NCBI GenBank assembly: GCA_040220875.1
Contig: JAVJVX010000005.1
Span: 585,665 to 649,664, forward strand
Length of the DNA: 64,000 bases
Source of the DNA: Alphaproteobacteria bacterium
GTDB taxonomy: Bacteria; Pseudomonadota; Alphaproteobacteria; JAVJVX01
Reading direction: 5' to 3'
Shown here: positions 54,760 to 62,985 of the stretch, piece after piece
Layout: every line of letters starts with the position of its first letter
How positions within the stretch are numbered: position 1 is the stretch's first letter
Position numbers and translations under genes: made by a program
Notes under the pieces: model-generated
Told to the model about the DNA's origin: nothing
Seen by the model: the letters and a program-made list of their open reading frames with translations, nothing else
Database searches by the model: none

Positions 54760-56121
54760 CTACCGGCCCAGCAAGCCGGGCGGCAGGCCCGGCAGATCGC
54801 CCGGAGGCAACTGACCTTTCTTGCTCATCTTGCCGACGCGCTTCATCATCGTGTTCATCTGGTCGAACTGCTTGAGAAGCTTGTTGACGTCCTGCACCGA
54901 CGTGCCGGAGCCGGCGGCGATACGTTTCTTGCGCGAGGCCTTGATCAGGCCGGGGCGACGGCGCTCATCCCTGGTCATCGACTGGATGATCGCTTCCTGG
55001 CGCCTGAGCGCCGCCTCGTCGAGACCGCCCGGCATCTGCTTCTTGAGACTGCCCGCGCCGGGCAGCATTTTCAGCACCCCCGAGAGGCCGCCCATTTTCT
55101 GAACCTGGCGCAACTGCTGAAGAAAATCGTCGAGATCCATGCGCCCCTTGGTTGCCTTGCGCGCGATCCTCTCGGCCTCTTCCTGAGTGACCGACTGGGA
55201 CGCTTTTTCCACCAGGCTGACGACATCCCCCTGGCCGAGGATGCGGCCCGCGATCCGGTCCGGATGGAAGACTTCGAGCGCATCGGTTTTCTCGCCCGTG
55301 CCGAGAAACTTGATCGGCTGCCCTGTAACCCAGCGCATGGACAGCGCCGCGCCGCCCCGTGCGTCACCATCCACACGGGTCAGCACAATGCCGCTAAGGC
55401 CGACGCGTTCGTTGAATGTCCTGGCCGTGGCGACAGCGTCCTGGCCGGTCATGGAATCCGCCACAAGCAGCGTCTCGGCAGGCGAGGTCGTCGCCTTGAC
55501 CTGTTCGAGCTCGTTCATGAGGTTTTCGTCGATTGCGAGCCGGCCGGCCGTGTCGAGAAGCACCACATCGAAACCCTGAAGCCGGCCGGCTTCCATCGCA
55601 CGGCGCGCGATCGCGAGCGGCATTTCGCCCGCGACGATGGGAAGCGTGGCGATACCGGTTTGCTGACCAAGAGTCTTGAGCTGTTCCTGAGCGGCCGGGC
55701 GGTAAACGTCGAGCGAGGCCATGAGCACTTTTTTGCGCTCGCTCTCGCTCAACCGCCTGGCGAGCTTGGCCGTCGTCGTCGTCTTGCCCGAGCCCTGCAG
55801 GCCGACCATGAGGATCGCAACCGGCGGATTGGCCCGAAGATTGATCGCCGCCGCCTCGGCGCCCAGCATCGCGACAAGCTGATCGTGCACCAGCTTGATG
55901 ACCATCTGTCCCGGCGTGACCGACCGCAGCACATCCTCGCCGACCGCCTTCTCGCGCACATCCTCGATCAGCGCCTTGACCACGGGCAGCGCGACGTCGG
56001 CCTCGAGCAGCGCCACGCGGATTTCGCGCAGCGCGCTCGTGACATCGCTCTCCGACAAGCGCCCGCGGCGGGTCAGCTTGCCGAAAACCTCGCCCAAGCG
56101 GTCTGTGAGACTGTCAAACAC
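54760..56121 (-). CDS. ffh: Signal recognition particle protein Ffh
   Basis: 453 residues. N domain, then GTPase G1 GLQGSGKTTTTAKLA, DTAGRL and TRVDGDARGGAALS, and a Met-rich M domain from about 300 (MDLDDFLQQLRQVQKMGGLSGVLKMLPG). It binds signal peptides and SRP RNA and meets FtsY, whose gene lies 2.7 kb away on the other strand. It has a long leader of about 150 bases. Confidence 0.98.
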   Translation of the reverse strand: MFDSLTDRLGEVFGKLTRRGRLSESDVTSALREIRVALLEADVALPVVKALIEDVREKAVGEDVLRSVTPGQMVIKLVHDQLVAMLGAEAAAINLRANPPVAILMVGLQGSGKTTTTAKLARRLSESERKKVLMASLDVYRPAAQEQLKTLGQQTGIATLPIVAGEMPLAIARRAMEAGRLQGFDVVLLDTAGRLAIDENLMNELEQVKATTSPAETLLVADSMTGQDAVATARTFNERVGLSGIVLTRVDGDARGGAALSMRWVTGQPIKFLGTGEKTDALEVFHPDRIAGRILGQGDVVSLVEKASQSVTQEEAERIARKATKGRMDLDDFLQQLRQVQKMGGLSGVLKMLPGAGSLKKQMPGGLDEAALRRQEAIIQSMTRDERRRPGLIKASRKKRIAAGSGTSVQDVNKLLKQFDQMNTMMKRVGKMSKKGQLPPGDLPGLPPGLLGR

Positions 56122-56276
56122 GGGCCCTTCGGCTCCCCTCGATCCTTCTCATCCGGATGGTCTCCGCCGCCACCGGCTGTCACCGCGCAAACGCCGAGGG
56201 CGCCGGTGCGCGCAACGCGCGGACCGGCGGACCTCCTCGGAGGCAGGGAACACCCTGTCAGTCGGAAGATGCCGGG

Positions 56277-56305
56277 GTTTTAGGCGCAAGCCGGGGCGGC
56301 GTCAA
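56277..56305 (-). promoter_or_regulatory. Candidate promoter of ffh
   Basis: On the minus strand TTGACG (56305-56300) and TAAAAC (56282-56277) with a 17-base spacer. Transcription would start near 56270, giving a leader of about 150 bases that is G+C-rich and rich in inverted repeats. Confidence 0.5.
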
Positions 56306-56404
56306 GCAAACCCCGGAACCCCGTCGGGCCAGGACGGGACGCGTTACCGATCTATCGTTCCAAATTAAGATTTGAAGGATTCCAACCATTTACCCCCTTT
56401 ATTG

Positions 56405-56430
56405 TCAATTTATGGGCAGCAATAAATTGA
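56405..56430. repeat. 9-bp inverted repeat upstream of the sRNA candidate
   Basis: TCAATTTAT and ATAAATTGA are perfect inverted copies separated by eight bases. They lie in an A+T-rich island (about 56345-56455) that contrasts strongly with the surroundings, just before a TATAAT hexamer at 56444-56449. A regulator-binding site is possible. Confidence 0.5.
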
Positions 56431-56477
56431 TAAAACTCATGATTATAATTTGACCGGCGCCTAGTATCGTGTCTTTC

Positions 56478-56589
56478 AGCGACCCGGGGGGTCCTCCTCC
56501 TCCCAGCCCATGAGGTTCTCCCTCACTCCCGGGTCACCCAAAGGAACCCCGCCTGCTGGCGCCCCCCGACCGGCAGGCGGGGTTTTTTT
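56478..56589 (+). ncRNA. Candidate CCUCCUCCC-motif small RNA with intrinsic terminator
   Basis: Between ffh and dapF. A stem GACCCGGG (56481-56488) / CCCGGGTC (56528-56535) encloses a pyrimidine-rich loop with CCTCCTCCTCCC (56493-56504), complementary to Shine-Dalgarno sequences, and an inner small hairpin TGAGG/CCTCA. It is followed by a strong terminator: CCCCGCCTGC (56547-56556) pairs with GCAGGCGGGG (56573-56582), then seven T. This matches the design of the alphaproteobacterial CCUCCUCCC-motif (cuckoo) sRNAs. The 5' end is inferred; TATAAT at 56444-56449 would start the RNA somewhat earlier, but no matching -35 is evident. Confidence 0.65.
56547..56589 (+). terminator. Intrinsic terminator of the sRNA candidate
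   Basis: A 10-bp G+C-rich perfect stem extended by three further pairs, followed by TTTTTTT. It stands 64 bases before the dapF start with no gene in front of it on this strand, so it implies an independent short transcript. Confidence 0.85.
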
Positions 56590-56652
56590 GACGGGAGCGC
56601 CGGAAAGCAGACAGAATTGGATTTTCCCCCATCGCGGCCCTATAAGGCCGAC

Positions 56653-57555
56653 ATGATGGCCGATCTCGACCGCCAGCCCCCGCCCCCGGCTTCGGCCGGC
56701 CCAACCCGCTTCTGGAAGATGCACGGGCTCGGCAACGATTTCGTCATTCTGGACGGCAGGGCGGGCGGCCTTGCCCTGACGCAAGCGGGCGCGCGGCGGC
56801 TGGCCGACCGCCATTTCGGGATCGGCTGCGACCAGGTGATTGCTCTGTTCCCGGCGACGGAGACCGGCGCCCAAGTGGCCATGCGCATCTTCAATGCCGA
56901 CGGTTCGGAAGTGATGGCCTGCGGCAACGCCACGCGCTGCGTCGCCCGGCTCCTGTTCGAGGAGCGGGCAGGACAGGACGGCCACGTCACCATAGAAACG
57001 GGCGCCGGTCTTTTGGCGGCCTTCCCGGCAGCCTTCGGCGACAAATTCATCACCGTCGATATGGGCGTCGCCCGGACCGGGTGGCGGGAAATCCCGCTCT
57101 CTTCCGATGTCGACACGCTGCACCTGCCGCTTGCGGCGGACGGGTTGCGCGACGGTGTCGCTGTCAGCATGGGCAATCCGCATGCGGTTTTTTTCGTCGA
57201 CGACGTGGCGGCGGTCGATCTCGCGCACCTCGGCCCCCGGCTCGAGAACGATCCCCTGTTCCCCGAGCGCGCCAATATCGGCGTGGCCCAGATCACGGGC
57301 AAGGACCGGATGCGGCTTCGCGTCTGGGAGCGGGGCGCCGGCCTCACACTGGCCTGCGGCACGGGCGCCTCGGCCGCGGCGGTGGCCGCAAGGCGCCGGG
57401 GGCTGGCCCGGGGCAGGATCGAGATAACCCTCGATGGCGGCACGCTCTGGGTCGAGACGGACGAGCGCGATCATGTCCTGATGACCGGGCCGGCCGCGCT
57501 GTCGTTTACGGGCACCCTCGGGGCGGCGCTTCAGGCAGGGACGGAGACACCATGA
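56653..57555 (+). CDS. dapF: Diaminopimelate epimerase
   Basis: 300 residues from ATG 56653; ATG 56656 is equally possible. RFWKMHGLGNDFVILDGR opens the enzyme; the two catalytic cysteines are in MACGNATRC and LACGTGASAAAVAA. It converts LL- to meso-diaminopimelate for lysine and peptidoglycan. First gene of dapF-mtaB-ftsY-ispZ, all overlapping by a few bases. Confidence 0.98.
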   Translation: MMADLDRQPPPPASAGPTRFWKMHGLGNDFVILDGRAGGLALTQAGARRLADRHFGIGCDQVIALFPATETGAQVAMRIFNADGSEVMACGNATRCVARLLFEERAGQDGHVTIETGAGLLAAFPAAFGDKFITVDMGVARTGWREIPLSSDVDTLHLPLAADGLRDGVAVSMGNPHAVFFVDDVAAVDLAHLGPRLENDPLFPERANIGVAQITGKDRMRLRVWERGAGLTLACGTGASAAAVAARRRGLARGRIEITLDGGTLWVETDERDHVLMTGPAALSFTGTLGAALQAGTETP

Positions 57556-58853
57556 GCGCTCCCGAGATCATTACCCTTGGCTGCCGTCTCAATACCTACG
57601 AGTCCGAGGTCATGCGCGATCTCGCCGGGGAAGCGGGGCTGGACGACGCGATTATCGTCAATACCTGCGCCGTGACCGGCGAGGCGGAACGCCAGGCCCG
57701 CCAGACCATCCGGCGTCTCCGGCGCGAGCGGCCCCGGGCCCGGATCATCGTGGCGGGCTGCGCCGCCCAGATTTCGCCCGGCAAGTTCGCATCCATGGCG
57801 GAAGTGGATCGCGTTCTCGGCAACGACGAGAAAATGAAGCCCGAAAGCTTCGTCTTTGGCAGCGACGACGAAAATGCGCCCCGCGTTCGCGTCGCCGATA
57901 TCATGACCGTGACGGAAACGGCGCCGCATCTCGTGACCGGCTTCGAGAATCACACGCGCGCCTTCGTCCAGGTCCAGAATGGCTGCGATCACCGCTGCAC
58001 CTTTTGCGTCATTCCCTATGGCCGCGGGAACAGTCGAAGCGTTCCCATGGGTGATATCGCGAGACAATTGCGGCTTCTTGTCGGGGAGGGCTATCGCGAG
58101 GTCGTGCTGACCGGCGTGGATATCACCTCTTACGGCGGCGATCTGCCGGGTCAGCCCCGGTTGGGCCAGATGGTGCGCCGGGTGCTCAACTCGGTCCCGG
58201 GGATCGAGCGGCTGCGCCTGTCATCTCTCGATCCGGCGGAGATGGACGACGAACTCTTCGATCTTGTGGCGAACGAGCCCCGGCTCATGCCCCATCTGCA
58301 TATCAGCCTGCAGGCGGGCGACGATATGATCCTCAAGCGCATGAAGCGCCGTCACTCACGCGCCGATGTCACCCGCTTCTGCGACCGCTTGCGGCAGGCG
58401 CGCCCGGATATCGTGCTGGGCGCGGACCTGATCGCCGGATTTCCGACCGAAACCGAAAAGATGTTTCGCAATACCTGCAATCTCGTGGACGAGGTCGACC
58501 TCACGTTCCTTCATGTCTTCCCCTATTCGCCCCGCCCCTTCACGCCGGCCGAACGCATGCCGCAACTGCCCGCCGAGATCCGGCGGGACCGGGCGGCCCG
58601 GCTCCGGGACTCCGGCCGGGCGCGCCGCGCGGCCTATCTCGCCTCGCGCGTGGCGATACGCGAAGAGGTGCTGGTGGAAAAAATCGAGACGACGCCCGAA
58701 GGCACCGTCGCCCTGGGTCACACCGCCTATTTTGCGCCCATCGAGATCGCGGGCCTCGGCCCGGAAAGCGTGGGCGCTATCCGCACGGCCCGGGTCACCG
58801 GCGTGGCGGGACGGGGCAAGGAAACCGTGCTTCAGGCCGTAGCCGGCGCGTGA
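57552..58853 (+). CDS. mtaB: tRNA t6A37 methylthiotransferase MtaB
   Basis: 433 residues. N-terminal UPF0004 domain with cysteines in LGCRLNTYESE, VNTCAVTGEAE and AGCAAQ; radical-SAM cluster motif NGCDHRCTFCVIPYGRGNSRSVP; TRAM domain from about 370. It adds methylthio groups to t6A37 of tRNA. The NTYESE variant of the first motif and the overall length favour MtaB over MiaB. The ATG overlaps the dapF stop. Confidence 0.95.
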   Translation: MSAPEIITLGCRLNTYESEVMRDLAGEAGLDDAIIVNTCAVTGEAERQARQTIRRLRRERPRARIIVAGCAAQISPGKFASMAEVDRVLGNDEKMKPESFVFGSDDENAPRVRVADIMTVTETAPHLVTGFENHTRAFVQVQNGCDHRCTFCVIPYGRGNSRSVPMGDIARQLRLLVGEGYREVVLTGVDITSYGGDLPGQPRLGQMVRRVLNSVPGIERLRLSSLDPAEMDDELFDLVANEPRLMPHLHISLQAGDDMILKRMKRRHSRADVTRFCDRLRQARPDIVLGADLIAGFPTETEKMFRNTCNLVDEVDLTFLHVFPYSPRPFTPAERMPQLPAEIRRDRAARLRDSGRARRAAYLASRVAIREEVLVEKIETTPEGTVALGHTAYFAPIEIAGLGPESVGAIRTARVTGVAGRGKETVLQAVAGA

Positions 58854-59815
58854 TGACCGAGGCGCCTTCCACAGCCGGGCGGGGATCGTGGTTCAAGCGC
58901 CTGCGCCAGGGGTTGCGGCGAAGCTCGTCCAGGCTGGCCGACGGGATCGGGCAGGTTTTCGCCAGCGGCCGGGTCGACGACAGGACACTCGATGCGCTCG
59001 AAGACCTCCTGATCGAGGCCGATCTCGGTCCCGAGACGGCGATGGCCTTGCGCGAGAAGATTGCGCGACTGAACGGCCTCGCGGGCGCGGACGCGGCCGA
59101 CACGGCCCGCAATGTGCGCGAGGCGCTGGCCGATGAGATCGCCGGGATCGTCGAGCCGGTGGCGGTCTCACTGGATGTCCCGGCCGGCCACCGCCCTTTC
59201 GTCATCCTGGTGGTCGGTGTCAACGGCAGCGGCAAGACCACCAGCGTCGGCAAGCTGGCCCATCTCTTTGGTGAAGCGGGACAGAAAGTAAAGATCGCCG
59301 CCTGCGACACGTTCCGTGCGGCCGCGAGCGAACAGCTCATGCTTTGGGGCGAGCGGGCTGGGGCCCAGGTACTGAGCGCGCCGCCGGGCAGCGATGCTTC
59401 GGGGCTGGCCTACCAGTCACTCCAGGAAGCGCGCGCGGATGGGACCGACGTGCTGCTGATCGATACCGCCGGCCGGCTGCAGAACCGGGCCGACCTGATG
59501 GCCGAACTGCAGAAAATTCGCCGCGTGCTGCAAAAGCAGGACGAAACGGCGCCCCATGCGGTACTGCTTGTGCTCGACGCCACGACAGGGCAGAACGCCC
59601 ATAGTCAGGTGGAAATTTTTCGCGAAATGGTGGACGTGACGGGTCTCGCCCTCACCAAACTCGACGGCAGCGCCAAGGGCGGGGTCCTGGTCGGACTTGC
59701 CCGGCGCTTCGGTCTGCCGGTGCACGCCATCGGCGTCGGGGAGGGGGTGGACGACCTGCGCCCATTCGAGGCCCGCGCCTTCGCCCGTGGCCTTCTTGAT
59801 CTGGATGACGCATGA
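58853..59815 (+). CDS. ftsY: Signal recognition particle receptor FtsY
   Basis: 320 residues from ATG 58853 in a TGATG overlap with mtaB; a GTG directly before it is also possible. The NG domain has G1 GVNGSGKTTSVGKLA, DTFRAAASEQL, DTAGRLQNR and TKLDGSAKGG. The acidic A domain is short, as usual in alphaproteobacteria. It docks SRP-ribosome complexes at the membrane. Confidence 0.98.
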   Translation: MTEAPSTAGRGSWFKRLRQGLRRSSSRLADGIGQVFASGRVDDRTLDALEDLLIEADLGPETAMALREKIARLNGLAGADAADTARNVREALADEIAGIVEPVAVSLDVPAGHRPFVILVVGVNGSGKTTSVGKLAHLFGEAGQKVKIAACDTFRAAASEQLMLWGERAGAQVLSAPPGSDASGLAYQSLQEARADGTDVLLIDTAGRLQNRADLMAELQKIRRVLQKQDETAPHAVLLVLDATTGQNAHSQVEIFREMVDVTGLALTKLDGSAKGGVLVGLARRFGLPVHAIGVGEGVDDLRPFEARAFARGLLDLDDA

Positions 59816-60441
59816 CCGACAAGCCCGAGAACACCGGAACGCCACAACCGCAAGCATCCGGAAAGCCGCCGGGAGCAAAGCAGGGCGGACTCTTTCGCTT
59901 TGTTGTCGAACTCTCGCCGTTGCTTCTCTTCTTCTATATCAATGGCGAGCACGGGATCATTCCCGCGACCGCCGTGTTCGTGCTCGCCACCACTCTCTCC
60001 CTCGCCATCATCTATTGGCGCGAGCGCCGGCTCGCCCTCATGCCACTGATCGCCACGATCGTGGTCCTTGTGTTCGGCGGGCTGACCGTGGTGCTTGAGG
60101 ATGAGATTTTCATCAAGCTCAAGCCCACCATCGTGAACGGGATTTTTGCCGCGATTCTCCTGGGCGGGCTGGCCATGGGCCGGCCCCTGCTGCGGCCCTT
60201 GTTTGGCGATTCGCTCGACCTGACCCAGACGGGATGGCTCAAGCTGACCCGGCGCTGGGCCCTGTTTTTCATCGCCCTTGCCATTGCCAACGAGATCGCC
60301 TGGCGCACGCTCGGCACCGATGACTGGGTAAGCTTCAAGGTATTCGGCCTGCTGCCGGCCGCGTTCATTTTCGCCATGCTGCAAACGCCCCTGATCCTGC
60401 GCCATCAGCGCAAGCCGGCCGGGCGGCCGGGCGCCGACTAG
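59812..60441 (+). CDS. ispZ: Septation protein A / inner membrane protein IspZ (YciB)
   Basis: 209 residues. After a hydrophilic 25-residue start, KQGGLFRFVVELSPLLLFFYINGEHGIIPATAVFVLATT begins five or six membrane helices; GGLTVVLEDEIFIKLKPTIVNGIFA and NEIAWRTLGTDDWVSFKVFG are family signatures. Linked to septation and envelope integrity. The ATG overlaps the ftsY stop (ATGA). Confidence 0.95.
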   Translation: MTDKPENTGTPQPQASGKPPGAKQGGLFRFVVELSPLLLFFYINGEHGIIPATAVFVLATTLSLAIIYWRERRLALMPLIATIVVLVFGGLTVVLEDEIFIKLKPTIVNGIFAAILLGGLAMGRPLLRPLFGDSLDLTQTGWLKLTRRWALFFIALAIANEIAWRTLGTDDWVSFKVFGLLPAAFIFAMLQTPLILRHQRKPAGRPGAD

Positions 60442-60463
60442 CTGGGCCGGCGGACGGCCGATC

Positions 60464-60754
60464 TCAGACGCGGATGTCGATCAGGCTGCCGGGGGGCAGG
60501 GGACGGGACGGATCGGGCACGGTCGGCGCCGCATCGGATGACGGCTGGACCCCCTGGGAAGAGTTGGCGGGCGCCACGCCCATCGGCAGATGGGTTGCGC
60601 CGGAGACCGTGGAAGTCGCGGCGGCCGGCGTGGTCGCGCCCGGCATTTTTCCGCTATTCGCCGCCGGACCGGTCTGCGCCGGTGCGGCCTGGGCCGAGGC
60701 CCGGCGGGGACCGCCGAGTGTCTGGGCGAGAAAACTGGCGTTCGTCACATCCAT
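60464..60754 (-). CDS. Small Pro/Ala-rich protein of unknown function
   Basis: 96 residues from ATG 60754 (MDVTNASFLAQTLGGP), with a long Pro/Ala/Thr/Ser-rich middle and an ordered C-terminal PPGSLIDIRV. Low complexity makes homology hard to judge; no signal peptide or membrane helix is evident. The defined ends suggest a real gene, but I do not recognise it. Convergent with ispZ. Confidence 0.5.
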   Translation of the reverse strand: MDVTNASFLAQTLGGPRRASAQAAPAQTGPAANSGKMPGATTPAAATSTVSGATHLPMGVAPANSSQGVQPSSDAAPTVPDPSRPLPPGSLIDIRV

Positions 60755-61118
60755 AGGCGGGCGGCACCCTCGGTCGGCCGGACCGGCCCTTCCACGAGGG
60801 GAAAGGCCGGGGCGAGCGGAGGCTAGCCTGGCCACGTCTAACGGGACGTTAATGGCGAGAAAAAAAAATTTGCGGCCTTTCTGCACGCATTGGTAAACAG
60901 CATAAATATCGCCAGAATTCTCGCGTTTCGAGTTAAGGCACGGATTCCGCACCATAAATTTTTTTCGGACGCGTGCAGCCTTAACGCGATGGTAACCGCG
61001 GACCGGCGAAGCTCGGACTCGCTGTCGGATTTTGCGGCCGGGACTTCCCTGCCACGGCCGGCGGCGGGAAGCTTTGTTCGTAATTCACCAGCAACTCCTC
61101 TACATAGGAGCGGGGGCC
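60755..61118. other. 364-bp divergent intergenic region
   Basis: No gene is seen. The middle (about 60853-60965) is A+T-rich for this genome and likely holds divergent promoters for the small Pro-rich gene and the DUF2336 gene. A short inverted repeat TAACGGGACGTTA lies at 60839-60851. Confidence 0.5.
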
Positions 61119-61120
61119 GT
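61095..61120 (+). promoter_or_regulatory. Ribosome site of the DUF2336 gene, possibly masked by a hairpin
   Basis: AGGAG (61106-61110) stands eight bases before the GTG at 61119 and decides that start over ATG 61137, which has none. CTCCT (61095-61099) can pair exactly with AGGAG across a six-base loop, so the site could be sequestered in the mRNA. Confidence 0.45.
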
Positions 61121-62258
61121 GCCGCGGTTTCAGGATATGGAGTTAGAGGAGCTCTTACAAATGGCTCGCGACCGAAGTGTGGAGGGGCGTACGCGCCTGG
61201 CCACGACCGTCGGCGATCTCTATGTCGAGAGCGATTTGAATCTCTCGGACCGCGAACGCGCCCTCATGACCGACATCCTGGACCAGCTGATCCACGATGT
61301 CGAAATGACCGTGCGTCACACTCTGGCGGAGCGTTTCGCGAAACTGCCCAATGCGCCGCACGATCTCGTTCTCAAGCTCGCGAACGACGAGATCGACGTG
61401 GCGCGCCCGATACTTCTCGAAAGCGGCGTGCTCCGCGATCAGGAATTGATCGACATCATCCATCACCGTTCGCTGCAGCATCAGCTTTCGATCGCGATGC
61501 GCACCCAGGTCAGCGAGATCGTCTCGGATGCCCTGGTCGAGACCGAGAATACGAACGTCATCAAGACATTGCTTGAAAATAGCAGCGCCCGGATCGCCCG
61601 CAGCACGATGGAATATCTGGTCAACCAGTCCCGGCGGGTCAACGAATTCCAGGAACCTCTTGTCCGGCGCGAGGATCTGCCCACGGAACTTGCCAAGCGC
61701 ATGGTTTTCTGGGTCTCGGCCGCGCTGCGCAAGCACCTGCTGGAACAGCACCGGATCGACGAGGCGGAACTCGACGACATTTTGGATGAAACTGTCGCCG
61801 AAGAAGTCCGCCAGGTCGAAAAACAGGCCAAGAACGAAAGAAGCGAAGACGTACTGGCGCGGCAGATCGCCCGGGAAAAGAAGATCACCGCCCAGATGCT
61901 GATCGATGTGCTGCGCCGGGGTGAGGTGCCGCTTTTCGAATCCCTGTTCAGCCAGATGGCCAACATCGATACCGAAATGGCCCGACGGGTGATTTACGAA
62001 ACCGGGGGCGAGAGTCTGGCGGTGGCCTGTCGCTCGCAGGAAGTGCCCAAAAGCGATTTCGCCAGCATTTTCCTGCTCAGCCGTCGGGCGCGGCCGGGTG
62101 ACAAGACGGTGGATCCGCACGAACTGCAGAAGGTCCTGTCCTTTTACGACAAGATCAAGCCCGATGCGGCGCTAAGCGTCGTCAGGCGCTGGAAGCGTGA
62201 AGAGGGCTACCGGCAGGCGATCGAAGACGTCGAGAAAGGTTCGAAGCCGAAAAACTGA
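61119..62258 (+). CDS. DUF2336 domain protein
   Basis: 379 residues from GTG 61119, preferred for its AGGAG site; ATG 61137 is the alternative. The protein is helical and HEAT-like throughout: LLQMARDRSVEGRTRLATTVGDLYVESDLNLSDRERALMTDILDQLIHDVEMTVRHTLAERFAKLPNAPHDLVLKLANDEIDVARPILLES is the DUF2336 pattern. It appears mainly in alphaproteobacteria; its role is unknown. No signal peptide. Confidence 0.88.
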   Translation: MPRFQDMELEELLQMARDRSVEGRTRLATTVGDLYVESDLNLSDRERALMTDILDQLIHDVEMTVRHTLAERFAKLPNAPHDLVLKLANDEIDVARPILLESGVLRDQELIDIIHHRSLQHQLSIAMRTQVSEIVSDALVETENTNVIKTLLENSSARIARSTMEYLVNQSRRVNEFQEPLVRREDLPTELAKRMVFWVSAALRKHLLEQHRIDEAELDDILDETVAEEVRQVEKQAKNERSEDVLARQIAREKKITAQMLIDVLRRGEVPLFESLFSQMANIDTEMARRVIYETGGESLAVACRSQEVPKSDFASIFLLSRRARPGDKTVDPHELQKVLSFYDKIKPDAALSVVRRWKREEGYRQAIEDVEKGSKPKN

Positions 62259-62266
62259 CGCCCGCG

Positions 62267-62878
62267 CTAGAAGCGGTAGCTGTATCGAAGGCCGAACGTA
62301 TCCAGGCCCTCGTTCTCGTCGTTGAAGAAATTTCCCTGCGACACGTGGTCGAGAAAGACCGAGATGCTGTCCTTCTTGTAGAAGTTCCAGCCCAGCTCAA
62401 GCCCTTCGCGGAACAATACCTCCGTACCCAGCTCTTTCTTGTCGACACGTCCGGGCGCGGCGGTTTCGCCGTTATGGCCCGACAGGCCGAAATGAAACAG
62501 CACGAACACGTCATCCCAGAACCACCAGTCCCAGGTGAGACCGCCATAAAGCTGGCTGGTATCGCCGGCATTGTTGATGTGCACACCGATATGCGGGCGG
62601 GGTGACCAGAGAATCTCGAGAAAATCGGGGCTGACGAAAACGATCTCGGCGTTGACATCCTCCCCGTCTTCCTTCTCACGCCCGAAAACGCCGGCGTCGT
62701 GGAACGCGTACCCGAGCCGGACTTCAGAGACGAACCCGAAAAGCGGCTCGTCTCCGGGCCGGTACGGATCGGCCGCCCGGGCCGGGGCGAAAGCCGAAAG
62801 AAGCAGGGTTATGGCGATCGCGGCCGCCGGGCAGTGACGGCCTCGGCCAGGAATTGCTGCCTTGAGGAATGCGACCAA
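62267..62878 (-). CDS. PagL-like acyloxyacyl hydrolase (lipid A 3-O-deacylase family)
   Basis: 203 residues with a signal peptide (cleavage near ARA-AD) and an amphipathic beta-barrel pattern ending in the aromatic terminus LRYSYRF. The C-terminal DHVSQGNFFNDENEGLDTFGL carries the H-x-S pair of PagL-type catalytic triads, with an Asp or Glu downstream in place of the Glu of Pseudomonas PagL. An outer-membrane enzyme that trims lipid A acyl chains is likely; activity depends on the acidic residue. Convergent with DUF2336. Confidence 0.75.
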   Translation of the reverse strand: MVAFLKAAIPGRGRHCPAAAIAITLLLSAFAPARAADPYRPGDEPLFGFVSEVRLGYAFHDAGVFGREKEDGEDVNAEIVFVSPDFLEILWSPRPHIGVHINNAGDTSQLYGGLTWDWWFWDDVFVLFHFGLSGHNGETAAPGRVDKKELGTEVLFREGLELGWNFYKKDSISVFLDHVSQGNFFNDENEGLDTFGLRYSYRF

Positions 62879-62985
62879 GACCGCCCCCGTTCCGATGCGC
62901 TTCGCCGATTTCCGGCGACCCCTGTTCTGCGCGGCATCTTAGCTATTTTTTGGCCGGGTAGAAGGGCGTTTTTGTCGGCGGGCGA

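Noticed and set aside
56150-56300. SRP (4.5S) RNA next to ffh
   Set aside because: The region folds well, but the conserved SRP domain IV sequence (GGUCAGG with the GGAA tetraloop and AGCAGCC) is absent on both strands.
56476-57474. Minus-strand frame over dapF and the sRNA region
   Set aside because: Antisense to dapF, which has both catalytic cysteines; the product lacks protein-like features.
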